Shown here one piece after another: positions 26,728 through 34,584 of a stretch of DNA of 64,000 bases. The translations under genes were made by a program, and so were the position numbers. Source of the stretch: CALMEH01 sp031409875 (GTDB lineage Bacteria; Acidobacteriota; Blastocatellia; Pyrinomonadales; Pyrinomonadaceae); the NCBI GenBank assembly GCA_031409875.1, contig JANNYB010000047.1, positions 1 through 64,000 of the forward strand, in the 5' to 3' direction. Each line of letters starts with the position of its first letter. The first letter of the stretch is position 1. Under the pieces are notes generated by a model. That model was not told the origin of the DNA. It worked only from the letters and a program-made list of their open reading frames with translations, and did no database searches.

Positions 26728-29196
26728 TTACTTCGTCATAGTTGAAGTCAACTGTTTCAGTTGCGCGTCAACTTGCGGATCAACTTCGGTCATAATATTT
26801 TTGACATCTTTGTCCCATTTCGCCCGGTCGCGTTCGATATAAACGAATTTCCAAGCGTGAAGCGTTCCCGCGTTCGGATAAATTCCTTTGACGTAAGGCT
26901 TTTTCATCCAATTAGTTGCAGGAATCGTGAGCGGCATCGAAGGCATTTTGTCCAGCACATAATATTCGGCACGAGCGAACTTTTCGAGACGCTTCTGCGG
27001 ATCTAAATCAGCGTTGGCTTCGTCGAGCATTTTGTCGTAAGTTTCATCTTGAAAACCAGAGCCGCCGTCATTCGGAAAACCGTAATGCAAACCCAAAAAC
27101 GTATATGGATCCATATAATCGCCCGACCACAAACTCATCGCCAAACCTTCATATTGCAGTGCGTTCCGCATCGGCAGAAAAGTGCGAAACTCCATATTTT
27201 GAAGCGGAACATTAATGCCCAGATTTTGCTTAAATTGCGATTGGACAAATTCGGCAATGACCTGATTCGATTCGCCTTTGTTAAAAGTCAGCGTAACTTT
27301 ATCCGCCGGAAATGTCGGACACGACCAACCATCGCCGCTTTTTTCAACCGGAAAACCGGCTTCGGTCAAAAGTTTTCGTGCCAATTCAGGATTAAAATCA
27401 TTACGTTTCGCCCAATCTTCCGGCGAAATTCCCTGTTGTTGGCGGATTTCTTCGCCGACTTTTTGCATTGCTTTATCGTAATCGGGGAAAATTCCGCTCG
27501 GCGTATAATAATAGAGCGGTTTTGTTACTTTGCGCGATTCGGAAAGCGTTACGCGATCTAAAGCCGCGCTGAATGCTTGACGCACTTTGACATTATCAAA
27601 CGGCGGTTTGCGGACGTTGAAACTGTAAGAAGATGTCGCATTTTCGGGGAAATCTAAATATTCATCTTTATATTGGCGAATTTCGTCAATCCACGAAGCC
27701 AAAATGCCGTGATTCAAAAATCCGTCAATTTCGCCCGCTTTATACATATTCAGACGAGTCGTGAGTTCTTCAACCGCCGGAAATTCGATGCGGTCGAGAT
27801 GCACGTTTGCCGCGTCCCAATAATTCGGGTCTTTTTCGACAATTAAAACATTATACGGTTTATGTTCCTTCACCTTAAACGCACCGCAAGTTACGATATT
27901 TTCGGGGCGCGTCCAATTATTGCCGTGTTTTTCGATTGTGTGTTGCGGCACGAGACGGAAAAATTGATGCGTCAGAAGTCCGACAAAAAACGGCGCGGAT
28001 TGGCGCAAAGTTATCCGAAAAGTATAATCGTCAATCGCCTCTGCGCCGATGTCTTTGCCTTCGACGGGAACAAGATCGGCAGGTTGAATTTCTTCCGCAA
28101 ACGCTTGTTCGAGCCAAAAACGATTGCCATACATCAATTTCGTAATCGGTTTTTTCTTGGCTTTTTCGAGTTCGGCTTTCTTCGCTTCGTCCGCTGCTTC
28201 GCCGATTCGCACGTCGAGAGCTTTGTTATCGTCAAGGCGTTTCGCGTTTTCCGTCGCAATCGAATCAACCAATTTTTTCGCGTCTTTCGAGAGCGTTGAA
28301 GTCGCAAACCATTCATTTGTCGAAAACAAATTGCCGTCAATAGCTTTGTTCAAACCATCTGCCAAAGCCTGTTTCGCGCCGTCATTACAAGCGTTTGCAT
28401 CAGCGCAAACAAGCGCATCGGGCGAAAGATTTGCCGCTAAAAGTTTGGTCAAATCATCTTTCGATTCTTTGATTTTTGTTGCCAAAGCCGTCGGATTTTT
28501 AATTTCAGAAGGCAGAAAAGTGAAATTTGCTTTGAGTTTCGGATTGCCTTCAATGGCGCGGGCGCGACCGAATGGATCGTTGTTAAGCGTTGTGCGTTCG
28601 GGCGATTTGATGAAATTGCGAAACTGCGTTTCCGCGCCGAAAGGTTCAATTTTCGGTGCGTCCGCAGGTTTTTCCGCCAAATCTTTGTCTAAAATAAATT
28701 CGCCGTTGCGCCGCACGAAATATTTTTTACCGCTGACGGCTTCGGCATATTTTATAAAATAGCCGAGCGGCGCAGTGCGCGAAAGCGTTTCGGGCGCAAA
28801 ACCGCGCCGGAAGCTATAAACAAAATCTTTCGCAGTTATTGGCGTGCCGTCGCTCCATTTGGCATTTTTGCGAAGATAAAAAACAAATTCGTCTTGATTA
28901 GTCGAAGTTTCCCAACGCTCGGCGATTGCCGGAATCGGCGACATATCTTTCGGATGATATTCGACCAAACCATCAAACAAAGCCGCCAAAATACGCGCTT
29001 CGGGTTGACCTGAAGGAATCTGCGGATCGAGCGTTTCCGGTTCGGAGCCGGAAGAATAACGCAAAACATTTTCCTTCGGCAATTCGGTTTTGCCCCAAAA
29101 TTGATTGTTTGCCGAACTCGTGCAACTCAACAAAAACGACGAAATAACAATTAATATCGAAAAACTGCGAACCTGTCTGAAACCGATTTTCGTCAT
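26728..29196 (-). CDS. Peptide ABC transporter substrate-binding lipoprotein
   Basis: An 822-residue SBP_bac_5 (OppA/DppA) protein. The lipobox LLSC near residue 25 predicts a lipid-anchored periplasmic protein. Family motifs include SEPETLDPQ near 53, the WSDGTPITAKDFVYSFRR block, and a C-terminal lobe with MSLWSGDYMDPYTFL. Relative to the usual 500-600 residues there is an insertion of about 200 residues (175-375), rich in Lys, Ala and Asp, between two parts of the first lobe. It binds peptides for the DppBC channel. Five bases upstream of the coiled-coil gene. Confidence 0.9.
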   Translation of the reverse strand: MTKIGFRQVRSFSILIVISSFLLSCTSSANNQFWGKTELPKENVLRYSSGSEPETLDPQIPSGQPEARILAALFDGLVEYHPKDMSPIPAIAERWETSTNQDEFVFYLRKNAKWSDGTPITAKDFVYSFRRGFAPETLSRTAPLGYFIKYAEAVSGKKYFVRRNGEFILDKDLAEKPADAPKIEPFGAETQFRNFIKSPERTTLNNDPFGRARAIEGNPKLKANFTFLPSEIKNPTALATKIKESKDDLTKLLAANLSPDALVCADANACNDGAKQALADGLNKAIDGNLFSTNEWFATSTLSKDAKKLVDSIATENAKRLDDNKALDVRIGEAADEAKKAELEKAKKKPITKLMYGNRFWLEQAFAEEIQPADLVPVEGKDIGAEAIDDYTFRITLRQSAPFFVGLLTHQFFRLVPQHTIEKHGNNWTRPENIVTCGAFKVKEHKPYNVLIVEKDPNYWDAANVHLDRIEFPAVEELTTRLNMYKAGEIDGFLNHGILASWIDEIRQYKDEYLDFPENATSSYSFNVRKPPFDNVKVRQAFSAALDRVTLSESRKVTKPLYYYTPSGIFPDYDKAMQKVGEEIRQQQGISPEDWAKRNDFNPELARKLLTEAGFPVEKSGDGWSCPTFPADKVTLTFNKGESNQVIAEFVQSQFKQNLGINVPLQNMEFRTFLPMRNALQYEGLAMSLWSGDYMDPYTFLGLHYGFPNDGGSGFQDETYDKMLDEANADLDPQKRLEKFARAEYYVLDKMPSMPLTIPATNWMKKPYVKGIYPNAGTLHAWKFVYIERDRAKWDKDVKNIMTEVDPQVDAQLKQLTSTMTK

Positions 29197-29233
29197 AAAT
29201 TTATGAAATTCCTTTTTAGATTTGGGAGAGATT

Positions 29234-29310
29234 TTTATTTGCGATTTTATATTTTAGATTTACGATTACCTAAAAATAATCGCAAATCAAAAATTAAAAA
29301 TCTAAAATCC
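29234..29310. repeat. Inverted AT-rich tandem-repeat hairpin
   Basis: Degenerate TTTAGAT/AAAATCT-type units form arms facing each other around CCTAAAAA near 29270. It fills the gap between the two binding-protein genes and ends at the stop codon of the upstream one. Confidence 0.6.
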
Positions 29311-31149
29311 TTAGGGTTGCCAATCGTTATCAATTCTGACGTTTTTAAGCGACGGCGCATCGAGCGAATTCATTTCAAAACCTTTAACGTAAGGCTTAAC
29401 CAATGAATAAGTCATCGGGAAATAAAGCGGAATTGCGGGAAGTTCCTCGATAGCTTGTTCTTCGGTCAAAATGATTTTGCCTTCGATGGCTTGAGGTTTT
29501 TCGATGGCAGAATTATCGGTTTCCGAATTTTCCGTTAAAACGTCCGGATTTTCAGCCGTTTCAGTTTCCGGCATTTCTACTTTGACTTCGTTTTTTTGTT
29601 CGGAGACAGCAATTTTCGGAGGAAAAATCGCCAACAAATTCGCCGTTTCGTCGGCTACGGGAAACACCGCGCCGCGTCGTAAAACATCAAAATCCTTAGA
29701 CTTCGCAATCGCCTCAATTTCGCCTGATTCTTTTACGCTGATTTCGGTTTTAAGGTTTAAATTTTGCTCCCACATCTGCTTGACACTGCGGGCAATGCGC
29801 TGTTGGATGTCGTTGCGATTGACGACTAATTTAATTGTCGGAAAGTTTTCGCCGTTCGCAAATCCGGCTTCTTCGAGCAATTTTTTAGCGCGTTTGATGT
29901 CTTGCGATAATTTATTTTCGCCTTTTGTGAATGACAAAAATCCGAGCGCAGGTTTGGTTGAGCCTTCGGTTGTGCCTTCGGTCAGACGTTCGCGCTCGAT
30001 GGCAATCGCCAGAGCTTCGCGCACGCGGCGGTCATTAAACGGAGCTTTTTCAAGATTGAATTCATAAAAATTCAGCGCGGAATGCGTCGTGCGGTGAAAA
30101 TCGTCGTAAGGTTCGAGCAATTTCAAAGCAAGCGGCGCAAAATCGAAATTTGTAACCGCATCAACATCGCCTTTACGGTAAAATTGCAAAGCCATTTCAG
30201 CATTTTCCGCCGGCACAAAACGCACTCTTTCGAGTTCGATTTTATCTTTATTCCAGAAGTTTTCCGCACGGTCGAGCGTGATGCCATCCTGCCCGATTGA
30301 CGAAATGCGAAACGCGCCGTTCGTCACCACGGCGGCGTTTAATTTACCCGCCACAAAATCGCTTCCGTTGCCGTAAATCGGACGAAACAAAGGATGGGCG
30401 ACGAGCGCAGGGAAATTTTTATCGGCATTAATGAGCGAAACTTTCAAAGTGTAATTATCAACCGCTTCAACGCCGAAAACGGGCTTTTCGGTTTCAACTT
30501 TTTCAGTCGGTTTCTTTTCGGTTTCAATCGTCGTATTTGCCGTATTCGTGTTTGTTTGATTGGTTAAAACCTGTAAATTTTGGTTGCCCGCATTTGCAAA
30601 AATATCCGGTTCTTTTTCTTCAAGAACAGGCAAGATTTCCTTCGGCGCAACCTGCATTCCGACGATGTTTTGAAGCAATTTATAATGCGAAACCTTCGTT
30701 CCCATTTTCGCCAAACGCTGCCAAGAACGCTCAAAATCCTTTGCCGTAACGCGCTCGCCGTTTGACCATTTCGCGTCTTTCCGCAAATGAAACGTCCAAG
30801 TTTTGAAATCTTCCGACGCTTCCCATTTAATCGAAATTGCCGGAATCGTTTCCAAAGTCGCCGGATTCGTATCGGTCAAACCTTCAAAAACTGCGCGAAT
30901 AATGTCCGTTTCCGGCGAAGAAGCCGCCAGCGCAGGATCAAAAGATTTCGGAGTTTTTCCGTTCGACCAGCGAAATTCCTTCTTGCCCGTCGGCGCAGTC
31001 TGCGCGTAAAAAGGCTCGGTTTTCGGTTTTTCTAATTCCGCGCAAGAACTTAAAAATAAAGCGAAGATTATTATCCACAGATGAACACAGATAGACACAG
31101 ATTTTTTTGAAATTTGTAATCTGTAATTTTTAATCCGTGAATAATTCAT
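29311..31149 (-). CDS. Second peptide-binding lipoprotein, signal peptide partly repeat-encoded
   Basis: A 612-residue SBP_bac_5 protein. The lipobox FLSSC lies near residue 36; DAKWSNGERVTAKDFERSW and FNLEKAPFNDRRVREALAIA are family blocks. It contains Glu/Thr-rich linkers (about 195-225 and 520-560) absent from typical members. The stretch KKSVSICVHLWIII just before the lipobox is encoded by the CACAGATGAACACAGAT dispersed repeat (31069-31103), which here serves as the hydrophobic signal segment. Four bases separate it from coaE. Confidence 0.87.
   Translation of the reverse strand: MNYSRIKNYRLQISKKSVSICVHLWIIIFALFLSSCAELEKPKTEPFYAQTAPTGKKEFRWSNGKTPKSFDPALAASSPETDIIRAVFEGLTDTNPATLETIPAISIKWEASEDFKTWTFHLRKDAKWSNGERVTAKDFERSWQRLAKMGTKVSHYKLLQNIVGMQVAPKEILPVLEEKEPDIFANAGNQNLQVLTNQTNTNTANTTIETEKKPTEKVETEKPVFGVEAVDNYTLKVSLINADKNFPALVAHPLFRPIYGNGSDFVAGKLNAAVVTNGAFRISSIGQDGITLDRAENFWNKDKIELERVRFVPAENAEMALQFYRKGDVDAVTNFDFAPLALKLLEPYDDFHRTTHSALNFYEFNLEKAPFNDRRVREALAIAIERERLTEGTTEGSTKPALGFLSFTKGENKLSQDIKRAKKLLEEAGFANGENFPTIKLVVNRNDIQQRIARSVKQMWEQNLNLKTEISVKESGEIEAIAKSKDFDVLRRGAVFPVADETANLLAIFPPKIAVSEQKNEVKVEMPETETAENPDVLTENSETDNSAIEKPQAIEGKIILTEEQAIEELPAIPLYFPMTYSLVKPYVKGFEMNSLDAPSLKNVRIDNDWQP
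31069..31103. repeat. GAACACAGAT dispersed repeat, half site inside a gene
   Basis: ATTATCCACAGATGAACACA then GATAGACACAGAT: the same left arm as at 15270 and 62694, but the right arm here is only a degenerate remnant (31115-31150). It is translated as part of a lipoprotein signal peptide. Confidence 0.85.
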
Positions 31150-31152
31150 ATT

Positions 31153-31755
31153 TTAAGTTAAAAGTCTTAATTGCTCAAAAACTTCAATCGTTTGCAATTT
31201 CGTTGCTTCAAAACCTTCCGAAGTGTCAATCAAAAAATCGCCGTAACGCTTTTTTTCGTCTTGCGGCATTTGTGAATTGATGCGTTTTAAAGCCTCAGAT
31301 TCACTCAAATTATTGCGTAACATCAATCTTTCTAATTGTATCGCAGGTTGACACCAAACGACAATCAACTTCGTAAATCTTTTGAATCCGCCCGATTCAA
31401 TCATCAAAGCCGCATCAATTACCGCAATCGCGGACGGATTTTCCCGCTCGATTTCCGCCAACCAATCATTCTGCGCTTCAAAAACTAATGGATGCACAAT
31501 CGAATTCAAAAGTTGCCGTTTCGCCTCGTTTTCAAAGACAATTGCGCCCATTTTCACACGGTCAAGTTCGCCATTCGGTTGCAAAACTTCCGCACCGAAA
31601 TTTTCGACAATTAATTGCAAACCTTTCGTATTTCGCGCCACAACTTCCCGCGCCGTTTCATCCGCATCAATCACGACCGCACCAAATTCGCGCAAACACT
31701 TGCAAACAAACGATTTACCAACCGCAATTGAACCTGTTAAGCCAACTTTCAGCAT
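31153..31755 (-). CDS. coaE: Dephospho-CoA kinase
   Basis: A 200-residue P-loop kinase for the last step of coenzyme A synthesis. P-loop GSIAVGKS at 8-15, DADETAREVV (substrate Asp) at about 31-40, HPLVFEAQ near 88, and LMLRNNLSESEALKRINSQM in the lid/C-terminal helix are all typical. Length is normal. It is the first core gene of the run leading into the peptide transporter operon. Confidence 0.95.
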   Translation of the reverse strand: MLKVGLTGSIAVGKSFVCKCLREFGAVVIDADETAREVVARNTKGLQLIVENFGAEVLQPNGELDRVKMGAIVFENEAKRQLLNSIVHPLVFEAQNDWLAEIERENPSAIAVIDAALMIESGGFKRFTKLIVVWCQPAIQLERLMLRNNLSESEALKRINSQMPQDEKKRYGDFLIDTSEGFEATKLQTIEVFEQLRLLT

Positions 31756-31767
31756 TTTGATTTGAGA

Positions 31768-32136
31768 TTATTTTTCTGAGATAGATACTTTTTTATTTCG
31801 GTAGTTTATTTCTAAAATTTTCCCTTCAAGCAATTCACTACCCAACAAACGGTCATCGCCATCATTGATTAAAACTTCAATCTCGATTTGTTGCCCGAAC
31901 CAAATAATTTTTGCTATCGCCAAGCCGACAATATCTTGATGTAAGCCGATGCCAAAAATTTCAACTTCCGAAATCTGTTCGAGTCCGAGTTCCTTCATTA
32001 ACGAAAACGGCACACATAAAGCTCCGTTAAAGCCCGTATCAATCAGAAATTCTACATATTTGCCGTTTTCAAACTCAACGAAAATACAAGGTTCAAGCCC
32101 AAAATTAACCGTTCCTGATTCTTTTATTATAGCCAT
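31768..32136 (-). CDS. Clan AA retropepsin-like aspartyl protease
   Basis: A 122-residue single-domain protein with the catalytic motif FLIDTGFNGALCVP and a second strand VGLAIAKIIWFGQQIE, typical of small retropepsin-like proteins that dimerise. The late LLGSELLEGKILEINY block fits the flap/dimer end. It overlaps the upstream gene by 32 bases; this two-gene pair (86-residue partner then DTG protein) recurs in bacteria. Its substrate is unknown, possibly the partner protein. Confidence 0.8.
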   Translation of the reverse strand: MAIIKESGTVNFGLEPCIFVEFENGKYVEFLIDTGFNGALCVPFSLMKELGLEQISEVEIFGIGLHQDIVGLAIAKIIWFGQQIEIEVLINDGDDRLLGSELLEGKILEINYRNKKVSISEK

Positions 32137-32365
32137 AGCCTCCGATTTTAAAAGCCGCCGGAAATCCGATTCTCGCCAAAAAAAGAATTTTTTCGGGAAA
32201 CGCGCCGTTTCCTTTTTTCAACGCTTCAAGCGCAGTTATGCCAACAAAATATTCTTGGCTTTCGGGTTCGATAGCAACAAATTTACCGTTTTCTTGCGGT
32301 TCAAGAATCGGCTTCAAATGCTCTTCGTAAAACTTTTTGCCTAATTTCGTTACTTCTCCTTTCAT
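32105..32365 (-). CDS. Small protein paired with the aspartyl protease
   Basis: 86 residues containing FVAIEPESQEYFVGITALEA and FLARIGFPAAFKIGGYG. This pattern is seen in the short partner proteins that precede clan AA protease genes. I do not know its biochemical role; an antitoxin-like or substrate role would be speculation. RBS (AAAGGAG) overlaps its own first codons, and a promoter module shared with hicB lies at 32397-32425. Confidence 0.7.
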   Translation of the reverse strand: MKGEVTKLGKKFYEEHLKPILEPQENGKFVAIEPESQEYFVGITALEALKKGNGAFPEKILFLARIGFPAAFKIGGYGYNKRIRNG

Positions 32366-32396
32366 TAATTTTCACCTCAATCACAAATTCTCAATA

Positions 32397-32425
32397 CTGC
32401 CGAATTATACCACAAAGCCTTTTCG
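32397..32425 (-). promoter_or_regulatory. Shared promoter module, copy 1
   Basis: On the minus strand: GAAAAGGCTTTGTGG, then the -10 box TATAAT (32404-32409), then TCGGCAG. Nearly identical sequence precedes hicB (34092-34120) and a diverged version precedes the regulator gene at 33256. Confidence 0.6.
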
Positions 32426-32453
32426 TATCTGCTGATTTACTGAGTGTTTTCGT

Positions 32454-32876
32454 TTAATCTTTCGGCGGATACCAGCCCGCCAAAACCCAACGAGTTCGCG
32501 CACTTACGGCTTGATCTTCATTCATTCGCAGGGCGAGAACGCTTGCGCGTCCGCAAGCCGTTTTACCGATAATTTTTGTTTGATTTTCGTCGAATCTGAA
32601 ATGTTCGTGCCAATCTTGAGTGCGCGGATTAAAGAGTTTGACGGTTTGTTTGGTTTCTTCGTCAAAAGCATAAACTTTGGAACTTTTATAACTGTTGCAA
32701 TCGCGGCAAGCCAGCCATAGATTTTCTTCATCGTCAGTTCCGCCTTCCGCCAACGGTAAAAGATGTTCGATTTCCAATTTGCCCATCAAAATTTCTTGCG
32801 GAAGTAAACAATATCCGCAACGATTTCTCGCATCGCGGCGAACTTTTGCCTGATTTTTTCGGGAAATCCGGCTCAT
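32454..32876 (-). CDS. HNH endonuclease
   Basis: A 140-residue HNH nuclease. A zinc-binding pair RCGYCLLPQE is followed by the catalytic EIEHLLPLAEGGTDDEENLW and then CRDCNSYKSSK, the classic ordering CxxC-His-Asn-CxxC. The start at 32876 forms an ATGA overlap with the upstream regulator; a longer frame from 32927 is unlikely. Partner regulator and nuclease form a two-gene cassette found again, truncated, at 43822-44118. It could be a homing/defence nuclease or a toxin-like module. Confidence 0.87.
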   Translation of the reverse strand: MSRISRKNQAKVRRDARNRCGYCLLPQEILMGKLEIEHLLPLAEGGTDDEENLWLACRDCNSYKSSKVYAFDEETKQTVKLFNPRTQDWHEHFRFDENQTKIIGKTACGRASVLALRMNEDQAVSARTRWVLAGWYPPKD

Positions 32877-33256
32877 TTCAAATCGGCGGGCGTTTTTATC
32901 AAACCGCGTTTGACCGCTTCCAAACAACCTTGCGCCTTGCGAAGCGTTCCCATCCGATAAAGTCCCATCAAACCTTCCAATTCGATTTTTTCGCTCGTCG
33001 TAATCCGACTTTCGCGCTGATTTTCAAGAAGTTGACTCATTCTCTTGTCTTGGTGTTTCGACAATTTCAAATTCGCCAATTCCAAAACTTCCGCATCCGA
33101 CAAATTCACGAGAGATTCATCGGCATTAACATTTTCAACCCAATAATCCGCCTGAATCTTCTCGGCAATCACCTCATCAATCGGCTGACTCGTCTTTTCC
33201 GCCAACCGCTCGAAACTGCGATAAATATTGTCAGGTAAATTAAGCGTAACTTCCAT
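32873..33256 (-). CDS. RHH-like regulator paired with HNH nuclease
   Basis: 127 residues. The N-terminus MEVTLNLPDNIYRSFERLAE looks like a ribbon-helix-helix strand and helix; the C-terminal half has LLENQRESRITTSEKIELEG and LRKAQGCLEAVKRGL. The motif LL..QRE...T..EK.ELE is shared with the regulator-like gene at 43822. The ATGA overlap with the HNH gene argues for coupled expression. A DNA-binding antitoxin-like role is inferred only from layout and fold. Confidence 0.8.
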   Translation of the reverse strand: MEVTLNLPDNIYRSFERLAEKTSQPIDEVIAEKIQADYWVENVNADESLVNLSDAEVLELANLKLSKHQDKRMSQLLENQRESRITTSEKIELEGLMGLYRMGTLRKAQGCLEAVKRGLIKTPADLK

Positions 33257-33270
33257 AATTCATAAAAACC

Positions 33271-33298
33271 TCTCTAGCCGATTTTATCACGCTTTGCA
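33271..33298 (-). promoter_or_regulatory. Shared promoter module, copy 2 (diverged)
   Basis: On the minus strand: CAAAGCGTGA, -10-like TAAAAT (33282-33287), CGGC and an RBS AGAGAGG. It matches the modules at 32397 and 34092 in spacing and in the CGGCNNGAGAGG end. Confidence 0.45.
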
Positions 33299-33305
33299 AT
33301 AAATT

Positions 33306-33539
33306 CTACGCTAATGCCAAAACGCTTTCGGCTGATTTTGACGACACGGAAACAATTACGAAATTTTCTTGCGGAAATAGATAATCTTCGCCCGTTTCAT
33401 CAATGATTCTGAGATAGTTTCGTTTTTCCGCCCGTTCATCTTCGACCACTTGATAAACTTTGCGTAACTCCAGAGAGAGTTCGTTATCCGTATTATTTAT
33501 GCAAATTGCCAAACGATTTTCTTCCATTTTCTTGTCCAT
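33306..33539 (-). CDS. Hypothetical small protein in a toxin-antitoxin neighbourhood
   Basis: 77 residues, acidic, predicted as a small beta-rich domain: LSLELRKVYQVVEDERAEKR then YLRIIDETGEDYLFPQENFV. This looks like a conserved small regulator family often next to TA genes, but I cannot name it. Two Met codons (33539 and 33527) are possible starts; no clear RBS. It sits between the HNH cassette and hicBA. Confidence 0.6.
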   Translation of the reverse strand: MDKKMEENRLAICINNTDNELSLELRKVYQVVEDERAEKRNYLRIIDETGEDYLFPQENFVIVSVSSKSAESVLALA

Positions 33540-33627
33540 AATTCAATCCCAAAAAATTTTGATTTTGCAATCAACATTTCCGATACCGTGTGCCGAATAC
33601 CAATGAATCTCAACACGGCAAATCGTT

Positions 33628-33855
33628 TTATTTGCCTAAAAGTTTGAGAAATCCCTCAACCGTAATTTCGGCGTTTCGGATTAAGGCTCGTAGAGTTCCA
33701 ACTGAGAGTTCGCGGTGTTGGGGAATTGACAAATTTGCCCGCGAGCCTTCATTTGACATAACCAGATGACTGCCGACTTGTCCGACCCGATACCAACCAC
33801 CTTTTTCAAAGGCTTTCACTGCCTCTTTGCCTGAAATGTTTGCGAGTCTGCCCAT
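33628..33855 (-). CDS. hicA: HicA-family mRNA interferase toxin
   Basis: A 75-residue double-stranded-RNA-binding-like toxin. MGRLANISGKEAVKAFEKGG, then GSHLVM with the conserved catalytic His, then LSIPQHRELSVGTLRALIRN match HicA/YcfA. It would cleave mRNA and halt translation until neutralised. It follows the HicB gene by 4 bases. Confidence 0.9.
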   Translation of the reverse strand: MGRLANISGKEAVKAFEKGGWYRVGQVGSHLVMSNEGSRANLSIPQHRELSVGTLRALIRNAEITVEGFLKLLGK

Positions 33856-33859
33856 TGTC

Positions 33860-34069
33860 TTAGACTGTTACCATCACATTGGTTTCCATCGGGGAAAATT
33901 TGGCAAGGGCTTTTTGATTTTCCGCCCAAAACCACGCCGTTATCGCTTCCTTGATATTTTCCAGAGCTTCTTGTTCATCCTTCCCTTGCGAAACGCATCC
34001 GGGCAAAGCAGGACATTCCGCAACAATCCATCCATCTTCAGCCGTTTCTAATTTTACATTAAAAATCAT
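33860..34069 (-). CDS. hicB: HicB-family antitoxin
   Basis: The start at 34069 gives MIFNVKLETAEDGWIVAECP, then ALPGCVSQGKDEQEALENIK and AITAWFW: the partial RNase-H-like fold of HicB, 69 residues. A longer frame from 34138 adds a non-homologous leader. The promoter module and RBS (GGAGAGG) directly upstream support the shorter start. It neutralises HicA, and here precedes it. No C-terminal DNA-binding domain is present, so autoregulation may need HicA-HicB complex contacts not visible here. Confidence 0.88.
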   Translation of the reverse strand: MIFNVKLETAEDGWIVAECPALPGCVSQGKDEQEALENIKEAITAWFWAENQKALAKFSPMETNVMVTV

Positions 34070-34091
34070 CGTCTTTATTCTTTCACCTCTC

Positions 34092-34120
34092 CTGCCGATT
34101 ATAACACAAAGCCTTTTCTC
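34092..34120 (-). promoter_or_regulatory. Shared promoter module, copy 3 (hicB)
   Basis: On the minus strand: GAGAAAAGGCTTTGTGT, -10 TATAAT (34098-34103), CGGCAGGAGAGG. The similarity to 32397-32425 covers about 27 bases. Confidence 0.6.
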
Positions 34121-34162
34121 ATTTATCTTTGCCGACAACCGAATGATTCTTCATTTTTAAGA

Positions 34163-34298
34163 GCGGGCGAGAGAGCAACCCTTCCTGACCTGAAATTGTT
34201 TTTAGCTTGAATTTGTTACTCTAAATTTCATACAAGTTAAAACGCAGAAAGACAACTCAGCCACATTTGCAGGTCAGGAAGGGTTGCTCTGCGCCCGC
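34163..34298. mobile_element. MITE-like element with 29-bp inverted repeats
   Basis: The arms GCGGGCGAGAGAGCAACCCT-TCCTGACCTG and their complement (one 2-base difference) flank about 77 bases of AT-rich non-coding DNA. Total 136 bp. I see no clear target-site duplication. The size and structure fit a non-autonomous element or a large regulatory hairpin. Confidence 0.6.
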
Positions 34299-34368
34299 CG
34301 TCTTGTTTCAACTTTTTTGAATTATTTTCGAGCCGCTCACGCGGCGTTTTTTTCGATTTGCCGAGTTT

Positions 34369-34584
34369 TCAGATTTCCCCCAACGCCGCTTGATAATCAA
34401 ATTCGTCGCGGCTCCGCTTCGGAGCGAATTCTCCAATCAAACTATCTTTTTCGACAAAGCGTAACAACTCTCTGATAACTCGAATTTCAACAACTACATT
34501 ATCAATCTGCCCACTCTTTTTCTTGGCTAACTGCTTGAAACTTGCACCTTTTATACAATTTCTTCCCCATAACAATAGTCTCAC
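34369..34584 (-). CDS. Possible small protein coupled to the Ser/Thr kinase
   Basis: A 71-residue frame whose ATG overlaps the kinase stop codon (ATGA), a pattern seen at several real gene pairs here. The sequence (KKSGQIDNVVVEIRVIRELL, then EFAPKRSRDEFDYQAAL) has no family I recognise. It may be a remnant or a chance frame. Confidence 0.35.
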   Translation of the reverse strand: MRLLLWGRNCIKGASFKQLAKKKSGQIDNVVVEIRVIRELLRFVEKDSLIGEFAPKRSRDEFDYQAALGEI

